This document shows positions 1-8,450 of a stretch of 13,831 nucleotides of DNA, in pieces. The stretch comes from Burkholderiales bacterium (GTDB taxonomy: Bacteria > Pseudomonadota > Gammaproteobacteria > Burkholderiales > Casimicrobiaceae). A program made the translations under genes and the position numbers. Each line of letters opens with the position of its first letter. Position 1 is the first letter of the stretch. The stretch lies in assembly GCA_025354075.1 (NCBI GenBank), contig JANXNO010000088.1, positions 1-13,831 on the forward strand. The letters run 5' to 3'. Below the pieces are notes generated by a model that saw only the letters and a program-made list of their open reading frames with translations, was not told where the DNA came from and searched no databases.

Positions 1-1104
1 GGCTGCGATGACAGCCGCCATCGCTAGATACGGATTTACATCAGCACCGGGGCAGCGCGTTTCGAGGCGCGTGGCCTTGGGCGAGCCAGCGATCACGCGG
101 AAGCTGGCCGTGCGGTTGTCCAGTCCCCAGGTCGGTTTGACCGGAGCCCAGAAGCCGTCTACCAGTCGCTTGTAACTGTTGATGGTCGGCCAGAACATCG
201 GCGCGAATTCCATCAGGCATGCGACTTGACCAGCGAGATAACTTTCGAACAGTTTGCTCATTGAGCGCGAGCTCTTGGCGTCGAAGAACAAATTCTTCTT
301 GCCGTCCGACAGACTCTGGTGAATGTGGCCACTGCAACCGGGATACTGCTGGCTCCACTTCGCCATGAAGCTCGGCATGATGCCGTAGCGCTTGCCGATT
401 TCGCGCGCACCCGTCTTGAATAGGATCGCTCGATCCGCCTGCTCCAGCGCGGCGCTGAAGGCGATGGCGACCTCATAAACGCCGGGCCCGGTCTCTGTAT
501 GCAAGCCTTCGATCGGTACGCCAAACGCCAACATATCGTCCATCAGCGCGTTGAAAAATTCGCGGTTGTCGGCCATGCGCAACAGTGAATAACCGAACAT
601 GCCAGGCGTTAATTTGGTGGGGTTGACGCCCTGCTTTTCAGCCCAGCTCTCTGGTGTTTCCTTAAAGTTGAACCACTCGAATTCCATGCCTGTCATCGGC
701 GCGAAGCCCATGTTCTCAGCGCGTTTCAATACACGTTTGAGCGTCTGCCGCGGACACACCGCATAGGGCGAGCCATCGGCGTTGATGAAATCGCTCAAGA
801 AGAACGAAACGTTGTTATCCCAGGGCACTTTGCGATGCGTGCCCAGATCAATCTGCGCCAGCGCATCCGGGAAGCCGTGCTGCCAGCCAGTGACTGTGGC
901 GTTGTCGTAGCAAAGGTCTTGCGAGTCCCAACCGAACACCACGTCGCAGAAACCGAATCCACTTTCGGTCGCGCCAAGAAATTTGTCCTTGTGCAAATAC
1001 TTACCACGCAAAATGCCATCAATGTCGCTCACTGCGACCTTGACTTTGTTCTCGCCAGATTTGCGGATGGCCGCAACAGCGGCATGTTCTTTGGTGCTTG
1101 CCAT
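1..1104 (-). CDS. Glutamine synthetase-family ligase, C-terminus cut by window edge
   Basis: ATP-dependent ligase of the glutamine synthetase family, joining the gamma-carboxyl of glutamate to ammonia or an amine. The open frame gives 368 residues with no stop and leaves the window at base 1; relatives are roughly 440-460 residues, so about 80 are missing. Visible family marks are DIDGILRGK near residues 27-35, the metal-binding EFE at 141-143, E204 and E211 in HTETGPGVYE, the SGHIHQS segment at 258-264, R313, R331 and R336, and NPYLAMAA at 357-364. The ATG at 1104 is preceded by AGGA and GGAG, the latter 5 nt away. It starts 57 bp after phnW on the same strand, so it is probably the last visible gene of the transport/transaminase operon. 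It could be a true glutamine synthetase, a gamma-glutamyl-polyamine (PuuA-like) or a gamma-glutamylmethylamide synthetase; the sequence alone does not separate these. The family is certain, the substrate is not. Confidence 0.93.
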   Translation of the reverse strand, partial: MASTKEHAAVAAIRKSGENKVKVAVSDIDGILRGKYLHKDKFLGATESGFGFCDVVFGWDSQDLCYDNATVTGWQHGFPDALAQIDLGTHRKVPWDNNVSFFLSDFINADGSPYAVCPRQTLKRVLKRAENMGFAPMTGMEFEWFNFKETPESWAEKQGVNPTKLTPGMFGYSLLRMADNREFFNALMDDMLAFGVPIEGLHTETGPGVYEVAIAFSAALEQADRAILFKTGAREIGKRYGIMPSFMAKWSQQYPGCSGHIHQSLSDGKKNLFFDAKSSRSMSKLFESYLAGQVACLMEFAPMFWPTINSYKRLVDGFWAPVKPTWGLDNRTASFRVIAGSPKATRLETRCPGADVNPYLAMAAVIAA

Positions 1105-1161
1105 GAAAGCTCCGTTCCTGATTGCTGTGATCGCGATGTTGCCGACCTTGCCGACGTTTTG

Positions 1162-2277
1162 TTAGGCGGGCGCGCCCGATGGTATGCCCAAATCCTTGAG
1201 CGCGAGTGCGACAGCATGCACCGCCTGCTCCATTTCGACTGGGCCAATCGCTCCAATGCATCCAACGCGGAAGGTTTCCACCTGCGTCAGCTTGCCCGGA
1301 TACAAAATGAAGCCGCGTGACTTCGCTGCATCGTAGAAGCGCTTGAACTCATAGTTCGGATGCGCGGGCGCGTGAAAGGTGACGATGATCGGTGCCTGGA
1401 TCGCGGGGTCGAGAAACGGCTTGAAGCCGAGCGCCGCCATGCCTTGTATTAGCGTCTCGCAGTTGCGCGTGTAACGAGCCAGCCGCGCGGGCTGACCGCC
1501 TTCTTCTTCAAACTGGGCGATGGCTTCGGCCAATGCAACGACTACGTGCGTGGGCGGTGTGAAACGCCACTGCCCTGTCTTTTCCATGTAGGCATGCTGA
1601 TCGTAGAGATCCATCGCCAGCGACTGACTTTGCCCGGCGCACTTGTCCAGAACCTCTTTGCGGATGAACACAAAGCCCATGCCGGGAACGCCTTCGAGGC
1701 ACTTTCCACTTGCTGCAATGAGTGCATCGAAACGCGTTTTTCGCGCATCGATTTCGAGCGCTGCGAACGAGCTCATCGCGTCAATGATGAGGCCCTTGTT
1801 GAACTCCGCGCATACATCAGCAACTTCCTGCATCGGATTCAGCACGCCAGCACCAGTCTCGCAATGAATCAGCACGACGTGCGTGATGCTGCTGTCCGCC
1901 GCGAGCTTTTCACCCAGAGCGGCGGGTGAAACTGCTTCATGGTCGGCGAATGGCATCAACGTGCAACGTCGTCCCATCAACGTCGAGAGCTTCGCCGCGC
2001 GCTTGCAATACGCGCCATTGTCGAGCACAAGAATGTGTCCACTGGTCGGCACCAGAGTTGCGACCGCTGCTTCGACGCTGAAGGTGCCGCTGCCTTGCAA
2101 CGGCACCACGATGTGCGTATCTTCCCCATCGACAATTTTTAGGAGACTGTGGCGTACGCTTGCAGTGACATTGTTGAACTCAACGTCCCATGAGCCCCAG
2201 TCACGCAGCATTGCGAGCTTGGTACGCAGGCTGGTCGTCAGCGGGCCGGGCGTGAGAAGAATGGAATCGTGTGACAT
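1162..2277 (-). CDS. phnW: 2-aminoethylphosphonate:pyruvate transaminase PhnW
   Basis: Cytoplasmic PLP enzyme (EC 2.6.1.37) that moves the amino group of AEP to pyruvate, giving phosphonoacetaldehyde and L-alanine; this is the first step of the locus. At 371 residues it has the usual length of the family. The N-terminus [10 protein letters not shown] is typical. The PLP-binding lysine is K192 in [12 protein letters not shown]166 in LIIDAMSSF is the aspartate expected to contact the pyridine nitrogen, and R337 in ETFRVG is the expected substrate-carboxylate arginine; the K/D spacing matches what is known for Salmonella PhnW. An AGGAGGT Shine-Dalgarno stands 10 nt before the ATG. The permease gene ends 24 bp upstream and the glutamine synthetase-like gene follows 57 bp downstream. 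No phnX lies nearby; the aldehyde produced is instead the substrate of PhnY, encoded on the opposite strand. Confidence 0.96.
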   Translation of the reverse strand: MSHDSILLTPGPLTTSLRTKLAMLRDWGSWDVEFNNVTASVRHSLLKIVDGEDTHIVVPLQGSGTFSVEAAVATLVPTSGHILVLDNGAYCKRAAKLSTLMGRRCTLMPFADHEAVSPAALGEKLAADSSITHVVLIHCETGAGVLNPMQEVADVCAEFNKGLIIDAMSSFAALEIDARKTRFDALIAASGKCLEGVPGMGFVFIRKEVLDKCAGQSQSLAMDLYDQHAYMEKTGQWRFTPPTHVVVALAEAIAQFEEEGGQPARLARYTRNCETLIQGMAALGFKPFLDPAIQAPIIVTFHAPAHPNYEFKRFYDAAKSRGFILYPGKLTQVETFRVGCIGAIGPVEMEQAVHAVALALKDLGIPSGAPA

Positions 2278-2287
2278 TGGTTGTGCT

Positions 2288-2294
2288 ACCTCCT
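2288..2294 (-). promoter_or_regulatory. Strong Shine-Dalgarno of phnW
   Basis: AGGAGGT on the minus strand is a full-length anti-SD match, 10 nt from the phnW ATG. It lies inside the 24-bp gap after the permease stop. It is the best ribosome binding site in the leftward operon and suggests phnW is translated efficiently and independently of the permease. Confidence 0.7.
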
Positions 2295-2301
2295 GCCTTG
2301 C

Positions 2302-4020
2302 CTATCTCGTACCGCGCCATGCTTGCGTGCGACGATCCACGAGTCGTGCCAGCAGCATAAACACACCCGTCGCGACGGCAGATATTCCGGCGATCATCAC
2401 CGCCATCGCAGCCGCCGCGCCAATTTCGCCTGCTTCATCGAGATTGAGAATGGCGATGGATGCGACTTTGGTTTCAGGTGAATAAAGGAATACTACGGCT
2501 GAAATGGTAGTCATTGCATTGATGAAAAAGTAGCGTGCGATATCAACCAACGCAGGCGTACATATAGGCAGCGTCACACGCCAGAAGGTTTTGTACCAGG
2601 GCACTTTCAGCGACGCACTAACTGCCTCGAACTCGCCATCCAACGCCTTAAGCGCTGTTACTGCGGTCAAATGCCCTGTCGTGTAGAAGTGAACGATAGT
2701 GCACAGCGTGAGTAGCGCCGTGGTGTGATACAGCCAGTTCAACGGGTTTGACAGCGCGTTAAAGAAGAAGATGTAACCCAGGCCCAACACTAATCCGGGC
2801 ACCGCCATCGGCAGCATCGCGAGCATGCGAACCGGTGCGCGCAGCCAGCCTGCACCTTTGGTTTTTTCTAGAAGGTATGCCGAGAAAAAAACCAGCACTG
2901 TGCCAAAGAGTGCTGTACCTGACGCCATCTTGAGACTGTTCACGAAGCCTTCACCCACCTCGCCGTCCACCATACCAAGCACGTAGTGGCGAAGGCTAGG
3001 CGTCAAGTTGTACGGCCAGAAACTCGCGAATGATGCAAAGATCGCCATACCCAGCATCGCCAGCATCAACAGGGAAATCACTGTGCAAAACGCCGTCATC
3101 GCCATGTCGTAGCCGCGCGATGGAACGGGTCGGTGAGGCACTGCACGTGCGGTGAGCATGGCGGTTTGCTTTTTGCTCACATAGTGATCAACGGCAAAGG
3201 TCAGCACTGCGGGCAACAACAATAACAGCGCTACTACCGAACCTTTGGCAAAGTCCTGTTGGCCAATGACCAGTTTGAAAACGTCCGTTGCCAGCACATT
3301 GAAATTGCCGCCAATGACTTTGGGGATTCCGAAATCGGTCATCACCAGCGTGAAGGTCACCAGCCCCGCCGAGAGCAGGCCATACTTTGCACCCGGCACC
3401 GTAATGGTGAAAAACTTGCGCGAAGCCGTGGTACCCATCGCGGCAGCGGCTTCATACAGGCGGGCATCGGCGAGGCTCAACCCCGTGATCAGGATCATCA
3501 ACGCATGCGGGAATACCGAAAAACACTCGGCGACCACAATGCCTGGCGCACCATAAATTTGCGCGATGCCAACGCTCTGCATCGCCGCCTTCAGTACGCC
3601 CTGATTGCCAAACCAGTAGATGAGTGAAATCGCGGACAGCAACGACGGTGCCAGCAACGGAATGAGGCTGATGCCGCGGAACAGCGATTTGTGCGACATG
3701 CAGGAGCGCGTGATGGCGTAGGCGAAGCCGAATGCCAGGGGCAGCGTGATGACGGTGACCACAATCGACACCCACACGCTGTTCCACAAACTCGTTAGCA
3801 GCGCAGGCGTCTGCGCATAGGTAATGAAATTGGAGAAGCCCGCGAATTCACCCGCTTTTCCGAGGAGTGATTGCATGAGGATCGCGCCAAGCGGAAACGC
3901 CAGGAAAACCATCAGCGCAAGCGCAACCAGTGCAAGGCTCAAATGCGCGATGCGATCACTCCAGTGCGTTTTTTGTCGCACCGTAAGCGACGTCGACGAA
4001 TTCAGCACTGCGTCTATCAC
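2302..4020 (-). CDS. phnU: AEP ABC transporter permease, two fused permease domains
   Basis: Inner-membrane channel of the AEP importer. At 572 residues it holds two binding-protein-dependent permease domains in one chain, as in the alternative AEP transporter family (PhnU2-type, also called AepW); the Salmonella system uses separate PhnU and PhnV. Each half carries about six hydrophobic segments. The EAA loops that dock on the ATPase are at about 189-212 (YEAAAAMG, then TVPG) and 463-488 (EFEAVSASL, then TLP). The halves are joined near residues 280-305 by a polar linker. The start is GTG at 4020, whose G is the last base of the phnT stop (TAGTG), so translation is probably coupled; no better upstream start is possible without running deep into phnT. 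The neighbouring phnS, phnT and phnW set the substrate as AEP or a close analogue. The family is secure, the exact substrate range is inferred from context. Confidence 0.93.
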   Translation of the reverse strand: MIDAVLNSSTSLTVRQKTHWSDRIAHLSLALVALALMVFLAFPLGAILMQSLLGKAGEFAGFSNFITYAQTPALLTSLWNSVWVSIVVTVITLPLAFGFAYAITRSCMSHKSLFRGISLIPLLAPSLLSAISLIYWFGNQGVLKAAMQSVGIAQIYGAPGIVVAECFSVFPHALMILITGLSLADARLYEAAAAMGTTASRKFFTITVPGAKYGLLSAGLVTFTLVMTDFGIPKVIGGNFNVLATDVFKLVIGQQDFAKGSVVALLLLLPAVLTFAVDHYVSKKQTAMLTARAVPHRPVPSRGYDMAMTAFCTVISLLMLAMLGMAIFASFASFWPYNLTPSLRHYVLGMVDGEVGEGFVNSLKMASGTALFGTVLVFFSAYLLEKTKGAGWLRAPVRMLAMLPMAVPGLVLGLGYIFFFNALSNPLNWLYHTTALLTLCTIVHFYTTGHLTAVTALKALDGEFEAVSASLKVPWYKTFWRVTLPICTPALVDIARYFFINAMTTISAVVFLYSPETKVASIAILNLDEAGEIGAAAAMAVMIAGISAVATGVFMLLARLVDRRTQAWRGTR

Positions 4021-5111
4021 TAGAAAAGTCGCAGCCGTTCAGGCAGCAATTTCAGACGCAGCGGCGAGTCAACCACGAGCGATTGCTCGGTCAGAAAATT
4101 CAGCGACAGGTACACAGTGAGTTTGTGCGGCGCGAACGCGGGTGTGTTGACGCGCACGTGGCAGAACGAACCGAGAAACTCGATCTTCTCGATCACCGCG
4201 TCGAACACATGCGGATCGTCCGCCGCGAAGCTTGCCGCTCCGCCACCCACTGGACGCGCGAGCACGTCTTCCGGACGCAGATAGACTTTTACCGATTGCG
4301 TTGAGGAGTCTCGAGCAGGGACACGTGGGAGCGCAATTGAAAATGTGCCGACGGACAGTTGCTGACCATTCAGTGAGCCGGGCAGAACATTCACTTTTCC
4401 TACGAAATCCGCCACAAATGGTGACGCCGGTTCGCGATAAATGTCCATCGCACTGCCGACCTGCTCAATGAAACCATGGTTCATCACCACAATGCGATCA
4501 GCCAGCGACAGTGCTTCTTCCTGATCGTGGGTCACCATGATGGTGGTGACACCAAGCTTCTGCTGCAGCGCGCGAATCTCCTGGCGCAGCCGCACACGTT
4601 CAAGTGCATCCAGCGCGGACAGTGGCTCATCGAGCAGCAACAAACCCGGCGAGGTCGCGAGCGCACGCGCCAAGGCTATGCGTTGTTGCTGCCCGCCAGA
4701 CAACTGGCTCGGATACTTGGCATCGCTGCCAGGCAGGCCAACCAGTTTCAACAGCTCGGTAACGCGGTTTTTGATCGCACCTCTTTCAACTCGACGATTG
4801 ACCAATCCGTACGCCACGTTATCAGCAACACTCAGATTGGGGAATAGTGCGTAGCTCTGGAAAACAATGCCGTAGTCCCGCTCGGCTGGGGGGCGCCGAG
4901 TGATGTCGTTGCCAGCCTGAAAGATTGACCCGGAGGTTGGCGTTTCGAGTCCTGCGATGATGCGCAATAGCGTTGTTTTGCCACAGCCCGACGGTCCGAG
5001 GAAGCAGACAAACTCGCCCTTCGCAATTTCGAGATTGATGTGTGAGAGCGCGGTAAACGCTCCGAACTCTTTTTTGACGTTACGCAGCTGTAGATAGGGC
5101 TGATCGGTCAT
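4020..5111 (-). CDS. phnT: AEP ABC transporter ATP-binding protein
   Basis: Cytoplasmic ATPase that powers AEP import. Of its 363 residues, about 1-240 form the ABC domain and the rest a TOBE-type domain, as in spermidine/iron/phosphonate importers. Walker A is GPSGCGKTT at 39-47, the Q-loop glutamine is Q85 in VFQSYALFP, the signature LSGGQ is at 137-141, Walker B LLLLDE is at 157-162, and the switch histidine is H195 in VTHDQEEA. The ATG at 5111 gives the standard N-terminus, but no good Shine-Dalgarno precedes it. The gene lies 72 bp after phnS, with a stem-loop between them, and overlaps the permease start by one base. The length is normal and all catalytic motifs are intact. Confidence 0.95.
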   Translation of the reverse strand: MTDQPYLQLRNVKKEFGAFTALSHINLEIAKGEFVCFLGPSGCGKTTLLRIIAGLETPTSGSIFQAGNDITRRPPAERDYGIVFQSYALFPNLSVADNVAYGLVNRRVERGAIKNRVTELLKLVGLPGSDAKYPSQLSGGQQQRIALARALATSPGLLLLDEPLSALDALERVRLRQEIRALQQKLGVTTIMVTHDQEEALSLADRIVVMNHGFIEQVGSAMDIYREPASPFVADFVGKVNVLPGSLNGQQLSVGTFSIALPRVPARDSSTQSVKVYLRPEDVLARPVGGGAASFAADDPHVFDAVIEKIEFLGSFCHVRVNTPAFAPHKLTVYLSLNFLTEQSLVVDSPLRLKLLPERLRLF

Positions 5112-5133
5112 GGCTAAGGCAACAAAAGATAGA

Positions 5134-5161
5134 GGTGCGCCGACGCGTTACGTAGCGCACC
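5134..5161 (-). terminator. Stem-loop between phnS and phnT, possible partial terminator
   Basis: GGTGCGC at 5134-5140 and GCGCACC at 5155-5161 are perfect 7-bp inverted arms around a 14-nt loop. Read in the direction of transcription (minus strand), the hairpin is followed by TCTATCTTTTG, which is T-rich but not a clean U-tract. Such a hairpin after a binding-protein gene commonly protects the upstream message or ends part of the transcripts, making binding protein more abundant than the membrane parts. That role is inferred here. Confidence 0.5.
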
Positions 5162-5183
5162 GTCAATCAGGAACCGAAATGAA

Positions 5184-6221
5184 CTATTTCTTCTCGGATT
5201 TCGAGTCGTAGCGTTTCGTCCATTCAGCCAAAATGCGGTCGCGGTTTTCGGCTGCCCAACTAAAGTCCATTTTCACTAGCCGTGCTTCGTAATCTGCTGG
5301 CACATTGGCCAGCGGAGCCGCAATACCTGGCACGGCCGTAATGGCGAAATTTTTGCCATAGAGGGCCATCGCATCTTTACTGGAGGCCCAATCAGCCAGC
5401 CTTTTTACGGCGTCAAGTTTCTTGGTGCCTTTATGAATTGCAAAGGCTTCAAGATCCCAGCCGAGTCCCTCTTTCGGGAACACCAGATCAATCGGCGCTC
5501 CTTTAGCTTTGTTGCTATTGGCACGATATTCAAAGGAGATGCCGACCACAAATTCGCCGGAGCCAGCCATATTGCAGGGCTTCGAACCGGAGTGCGTGTA
5601 CTGTGCAATGTTCTCGTGCAAACCATCCATGAACTGCCACCCGCCGCCTTTGCCGGCATCGTCGCCAAACAGCGCGAGCCACGCAGTAACGTCGAAGAAG
5701 CCGGTGCCGCTGGACGCCGGATTCGGCATTACGATCTGTCCCTTGTAGGCTGGCTTGGTGAGGTCTTTCCAGGTTTCGGGCTTGGGGATACCCTTCTTGG
5801 CGGCCTCCACCGTATTGAAGCAAACTGTCGCCCCCCAAACGTCCATGCCGAACCATGCAGGTGGACTTTTCTTGTCGCGGTACTGCGCCTGAATGGCTGC
5901 AAGACCCGACGGAGCGTAGGGCTCCAGCATGCCTTGCTTATCCAGCACAGCAAGACTGGACGCAGCAACGCCCATCACCGCGTCAGCCTGTGGGTTGCCT
6001 TTTTCGGCGAGCAGCTTGGCGGTGATCACGCCCGTGGAATCACGCACCCATTTGATTTCGATATCCGGATAAGCTTTGTTAAAGCCTTCCTGATACGCCT
6101 TCAGTTGATCGGTTTCAAGGGCTGTGTAAACAAGAACTTGTGTTTTCTGGGCGAGTGCAACCGATGAAATCAGCGCAACGGTCGCGAGTGCAGACCAGCG
6201 ATACAGCGAAGACAGACGCAT
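5184..6221 (-). CDS. phnS: Periplasmic AEP-binding protein of the ABC importer
   Basis: Extracytoplasmic substrate-binding protein (345 residues) that captures AEP and delivers it to the permease. A Sec signal peptide is clear: MRLSSLYRWS, a hydrophobic stretch at about 10-20, then cleavage after VALA (residues 21-24), so the mature protein starts near Q25. The mature part has the type II periplasmic fold family look of iron/phosphonate binding proteins (QVLVYTALETDQ, later WKDLTKPAYKGQIVMPNP, ending in ILAEWTKRYDSK). The ATG at 6221 has AAAGGA about 8 nt upstream. It is the first gene of the leftward operon, directly behind the Pho-box-like repeat. It resembles the PhnS2 (AepX) type that pairs with a fused permease; a different phosphonate as main ligand cannot be excluded from sequence. 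Confidence 0.93.
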   Translation of the reverse strand: MRLSSLYRWSALATVALISSVALAQKTQVLVYTALETDQLKAYQEGFNKAYPDIEIKWVRDSTGVITAKLLAEKGNPQADAVMGVAASSLAVLDKQGMLEPYAPSGLAAIQAQYRDKKSPPAWFGMDVWGATVCFNTVEAAKKGIPKPETWKDLTKPAYKGQIVMPNPASSGTGFFDVTAWLALFGDDAGKGGGWQFMDGLHENIAQYTHSGSKPCNMAGSGEFVVGISFEYRANSNKAKGAPIDLVFPKEGLGWDLEAFAIHKGTKKLDAVKRLADWASSKDAMALYGKNFAITAVPGIAAPLANVPADYEARLVKMDFSWAAENRDRILAEWTKRYDSKSEKK

Positions 6222-6263
6222 AGTGTTGTTCCTTTACAAAACATGCAATGGTGTGTGCAATCC

Positions 6264-6281
6264 GTGACAACGCTGTGACAT
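6264..6281 (-). promoter_or_regulatory. Pho-box-like direct repeat upstream of phnS
   Basis: On the minus strand the sequence is ATGTCACAGCGTTGTCAC: two 7-mers, ATGTCAC and TTGTCAC, separated by 4 bp, which gives the 11-bp period of a PhoB box. The known consensus is CTGTCAT-N4-CTGTCAT, and the TGTCA core is exact in both copies. The 3' edge is 42 bp from the phnS ATG, the right side and distance for PhoB activation. The -10 element at the expected distance (about CACCAT, 6248-6253) is weak, as is usual for activated promoters. The seen fact is the repeat; control by PhoB is inferred. Confidence 0.6.
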
Positions 6282-6340
6282 GGTTTGGAGCGGTGTATCC
6301 GACTCTCTTCTTGATGACCCCCTGCGTCGCCTCAATTGCG

Positions 6341-6369
6341 TTTTAACGCTCTGTATAACTCATTGTCAA
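6341..6369 (-). promoter_or_regulatory. Possible sigma70 promoter reading toward phnS
   Basis: TTGACA (6369-6364) is followed after 17 bp by TTAAAA (6346-6341) on the minus strand. The -35 is perfect and the -10 poor (3 of 6). It would give a leader of about 110 nt before phnS and lies between the Pho-like box and the palindromic operator. It may be a basal promoter, or chance in an AT-rich stretch. Confidence 0.25.
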
Positions 6370-6378
6370 TTGTTTTTT

Positions 6379-6398
6379 GTAGATTGTTGACAATCTAC
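6379..6398. promoter_or_regulatory. Perfect 20-bp palindrome, likely PhnR operator
   Basis: GTAGATTGTTGACAATCTAC consists of two perfect 9-bp arms (GTAGATTGT / ACAATCTAC) around TG. Its centre, ATTGTTGACAAT, resembles sites bound by FCD-type GntR regulators. It sits 24 bp before the chosen phnR start and between the two divergent gene sets, so PhnR is the obvious binder. A weaker related element, ATTGTCAAT, lies at 6362-6370. Identity as the PhnR site is inferred from position and symmetry. Confidence 0.65.
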
Positions 6399-6416
6399 GC
6401 GTGCAGGCATCAAAAT
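6387..6416 (+). promoter_or_regulatory. Candidate phnR promoter, overlapping the operator
   Basis: TTGACA at 6387-6392 is a perfect -35. CAAAAT at 6411-6416, 18 bp later, matches the -10 at 4 of 6 positions. The -35 lies inside the 20-bp palindrome, so a bound regulator would block it and PhnR would control itself. Transcription would begin about 7 bp after the -10, that is at or next to the ATG at 6423. An alternative -10 (TATAAC, 6354-6359) lies upstream but has no recognisable -35. Confidence 0.35.
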
Positions 6417-6422
6417 AGCGCT

Positions 6423-7154
6423 ATGAGTTTAAGTCTGGCCTCCCCAAACGCAACGATTGCACTATTGCAGTCCAGTTCGCTGACCACTGTGGTGCAGCAG
6501 GACATTGAGCGCGCAATCCTGGCCGGCGAATACGCGCCCGGCAGCAAGCTGGTTGAGGCTACGCTTGCAGAAAAAATGGGCGTGTCGCGTGGGCCAGTAC
6601 GTGAGGCTTTCCGTATGCTTGAAGAAGCGGGGCTGGTACGCAACGAAAAAAATCGTGGCGTGTTCGTGCGCGACATACCGATGGACGAAGCAGTCGAAAT
6701 ATTTGACCTGCGCGCAGTGATGGATGAACTGGTGGGGCGTCAGCTTGCGGTCAACATCACTCCCGTTCAGCTCAGGGAAATCAAGGCACTGGTTGAAGCC
6801 ATGGAGCGCGCAGTGAAGGCCAACGACACGCGCAATTACCATTTGCTCAATCTCAAATTTCATGATCGCCTCGTGGAGATGGCAGGCAATCGCAAGCTTA
6901 CTTCGATCTATCGAAAACTGATTAAAGAGCTGGCACTGTTTCGGCGCCTCAACCTAGCGGACGGCTGGCTGTTGCCGATCTCTGCGGGCGAGCATCGGCA
7001 GATTGTGAAGGCGATTGCGTCGGGCAATGCTGAAGCGGCAGGCAAAGCGATGTTCGACCACGTGATGGAGAGCAAAGTGCGAACCATCGAGAACGATCTG
7101 CACCGACAAACCCGTGCTGCTACTAGCCGCTCCACTGAACATCGGAGCGCGTAG
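6423..7154 (+). CDS. phnR: GntR-family (FCD) regulator of phosphonate use
   Basis: DNA-binding regulator (243 residues) of the FadR/FCD branch of GntR, of the kind associated with phosphonate operons in Burkholderiales. An N-terminal winged helix spans about residues 20-85 (IERAILAGEYAPGSKL, LAEKMGVSRGPVREAFRMLEEAGLV, GVFVRDI). The FCD ligand domain follows, with its likely metal-site residues in FDLRAVMDEL, the histidine of LKFHDRL, EHRQIVKAI and MFDHV. The frame is open back to 6336, but an earlier start would run through the palindrome and promoter and add a tail unlike the family; MSLSLAS at 6423 is therefore preferred. No Shine-Dalgarno precedes it. It is divergent from phnS and 48 bp before phnA, so it probably heads the catabolic operon. 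The likely effector is AEP or a pathway intermediate. Family secure, start fairly secure, effector unknown. Confidence 0.9.
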   Translation: MSLSLASPNATIALLQSSSLTTVVQQDIERAILAGEYAPGSKLVEATLAEKMGVSRGPVREAFRMLEEAGLVRNEKNRGVFVRDIPMDEAVEIFDLRAVMDELVGRQLAVNITPVQLREIKALVEAMERAVKANDTRNYHLLNLKFHDRLVEMAGNRKLTSIYRKLIKELALFRRLNLADGWLLPISAGEHRQIVKAIASGNAEAAGKAMFDHVMESKVRTIENDLHRQTRAATSRSTEHRSA

Positions 7155-7172
7155 GCACGCGTAGACACTTGA

Positions 7173-8432
<1,260 letters not shown>

Positions 8433-8450
8433 TCGCGTCGCGAGGCAATC

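Noticed and set aside
1105..1161. Short tandem GTCGGCAAG/GTCGGCAAC repeat between phnW and the ligase gene, considered as a regulatory element or terminator
   Set aside because: Two imperfect 9-mers with no dyad symmetry and no T-tract; most likely chance.
835..1320. Plus-strand open frame of 161 codons opposite the glutamine synthetase-like gene and phnW
   Set aside because: Both minus-strand genes are well supported by catalytic motifs; nothing supports the antisense frame.
1883..2485. Plus-strand open frame of 200 codons opposite phnW and the permease end
   Set aside because: It spans two convincing minus-strand genes and their Shine-Dalgarno; its composition (Arg/Ser/Ala-rich) is typical of an antisense shadow.
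5433..6167. Long open frame (244 codons) on the plus strand opposite phnS
   Set aside because: It lies wholly antisense to a clear binding-protein gene with a signal peptide; the peptide has no recognisable motif and is a shadow of codon bias.
6336..6422. In-frame upstream extension of phnR (29 residues)
   Set aside because: It would place the 20-bp palindrome and promoter elements inside the coding region, and the added peptide does not look like a GntR N-terminus.
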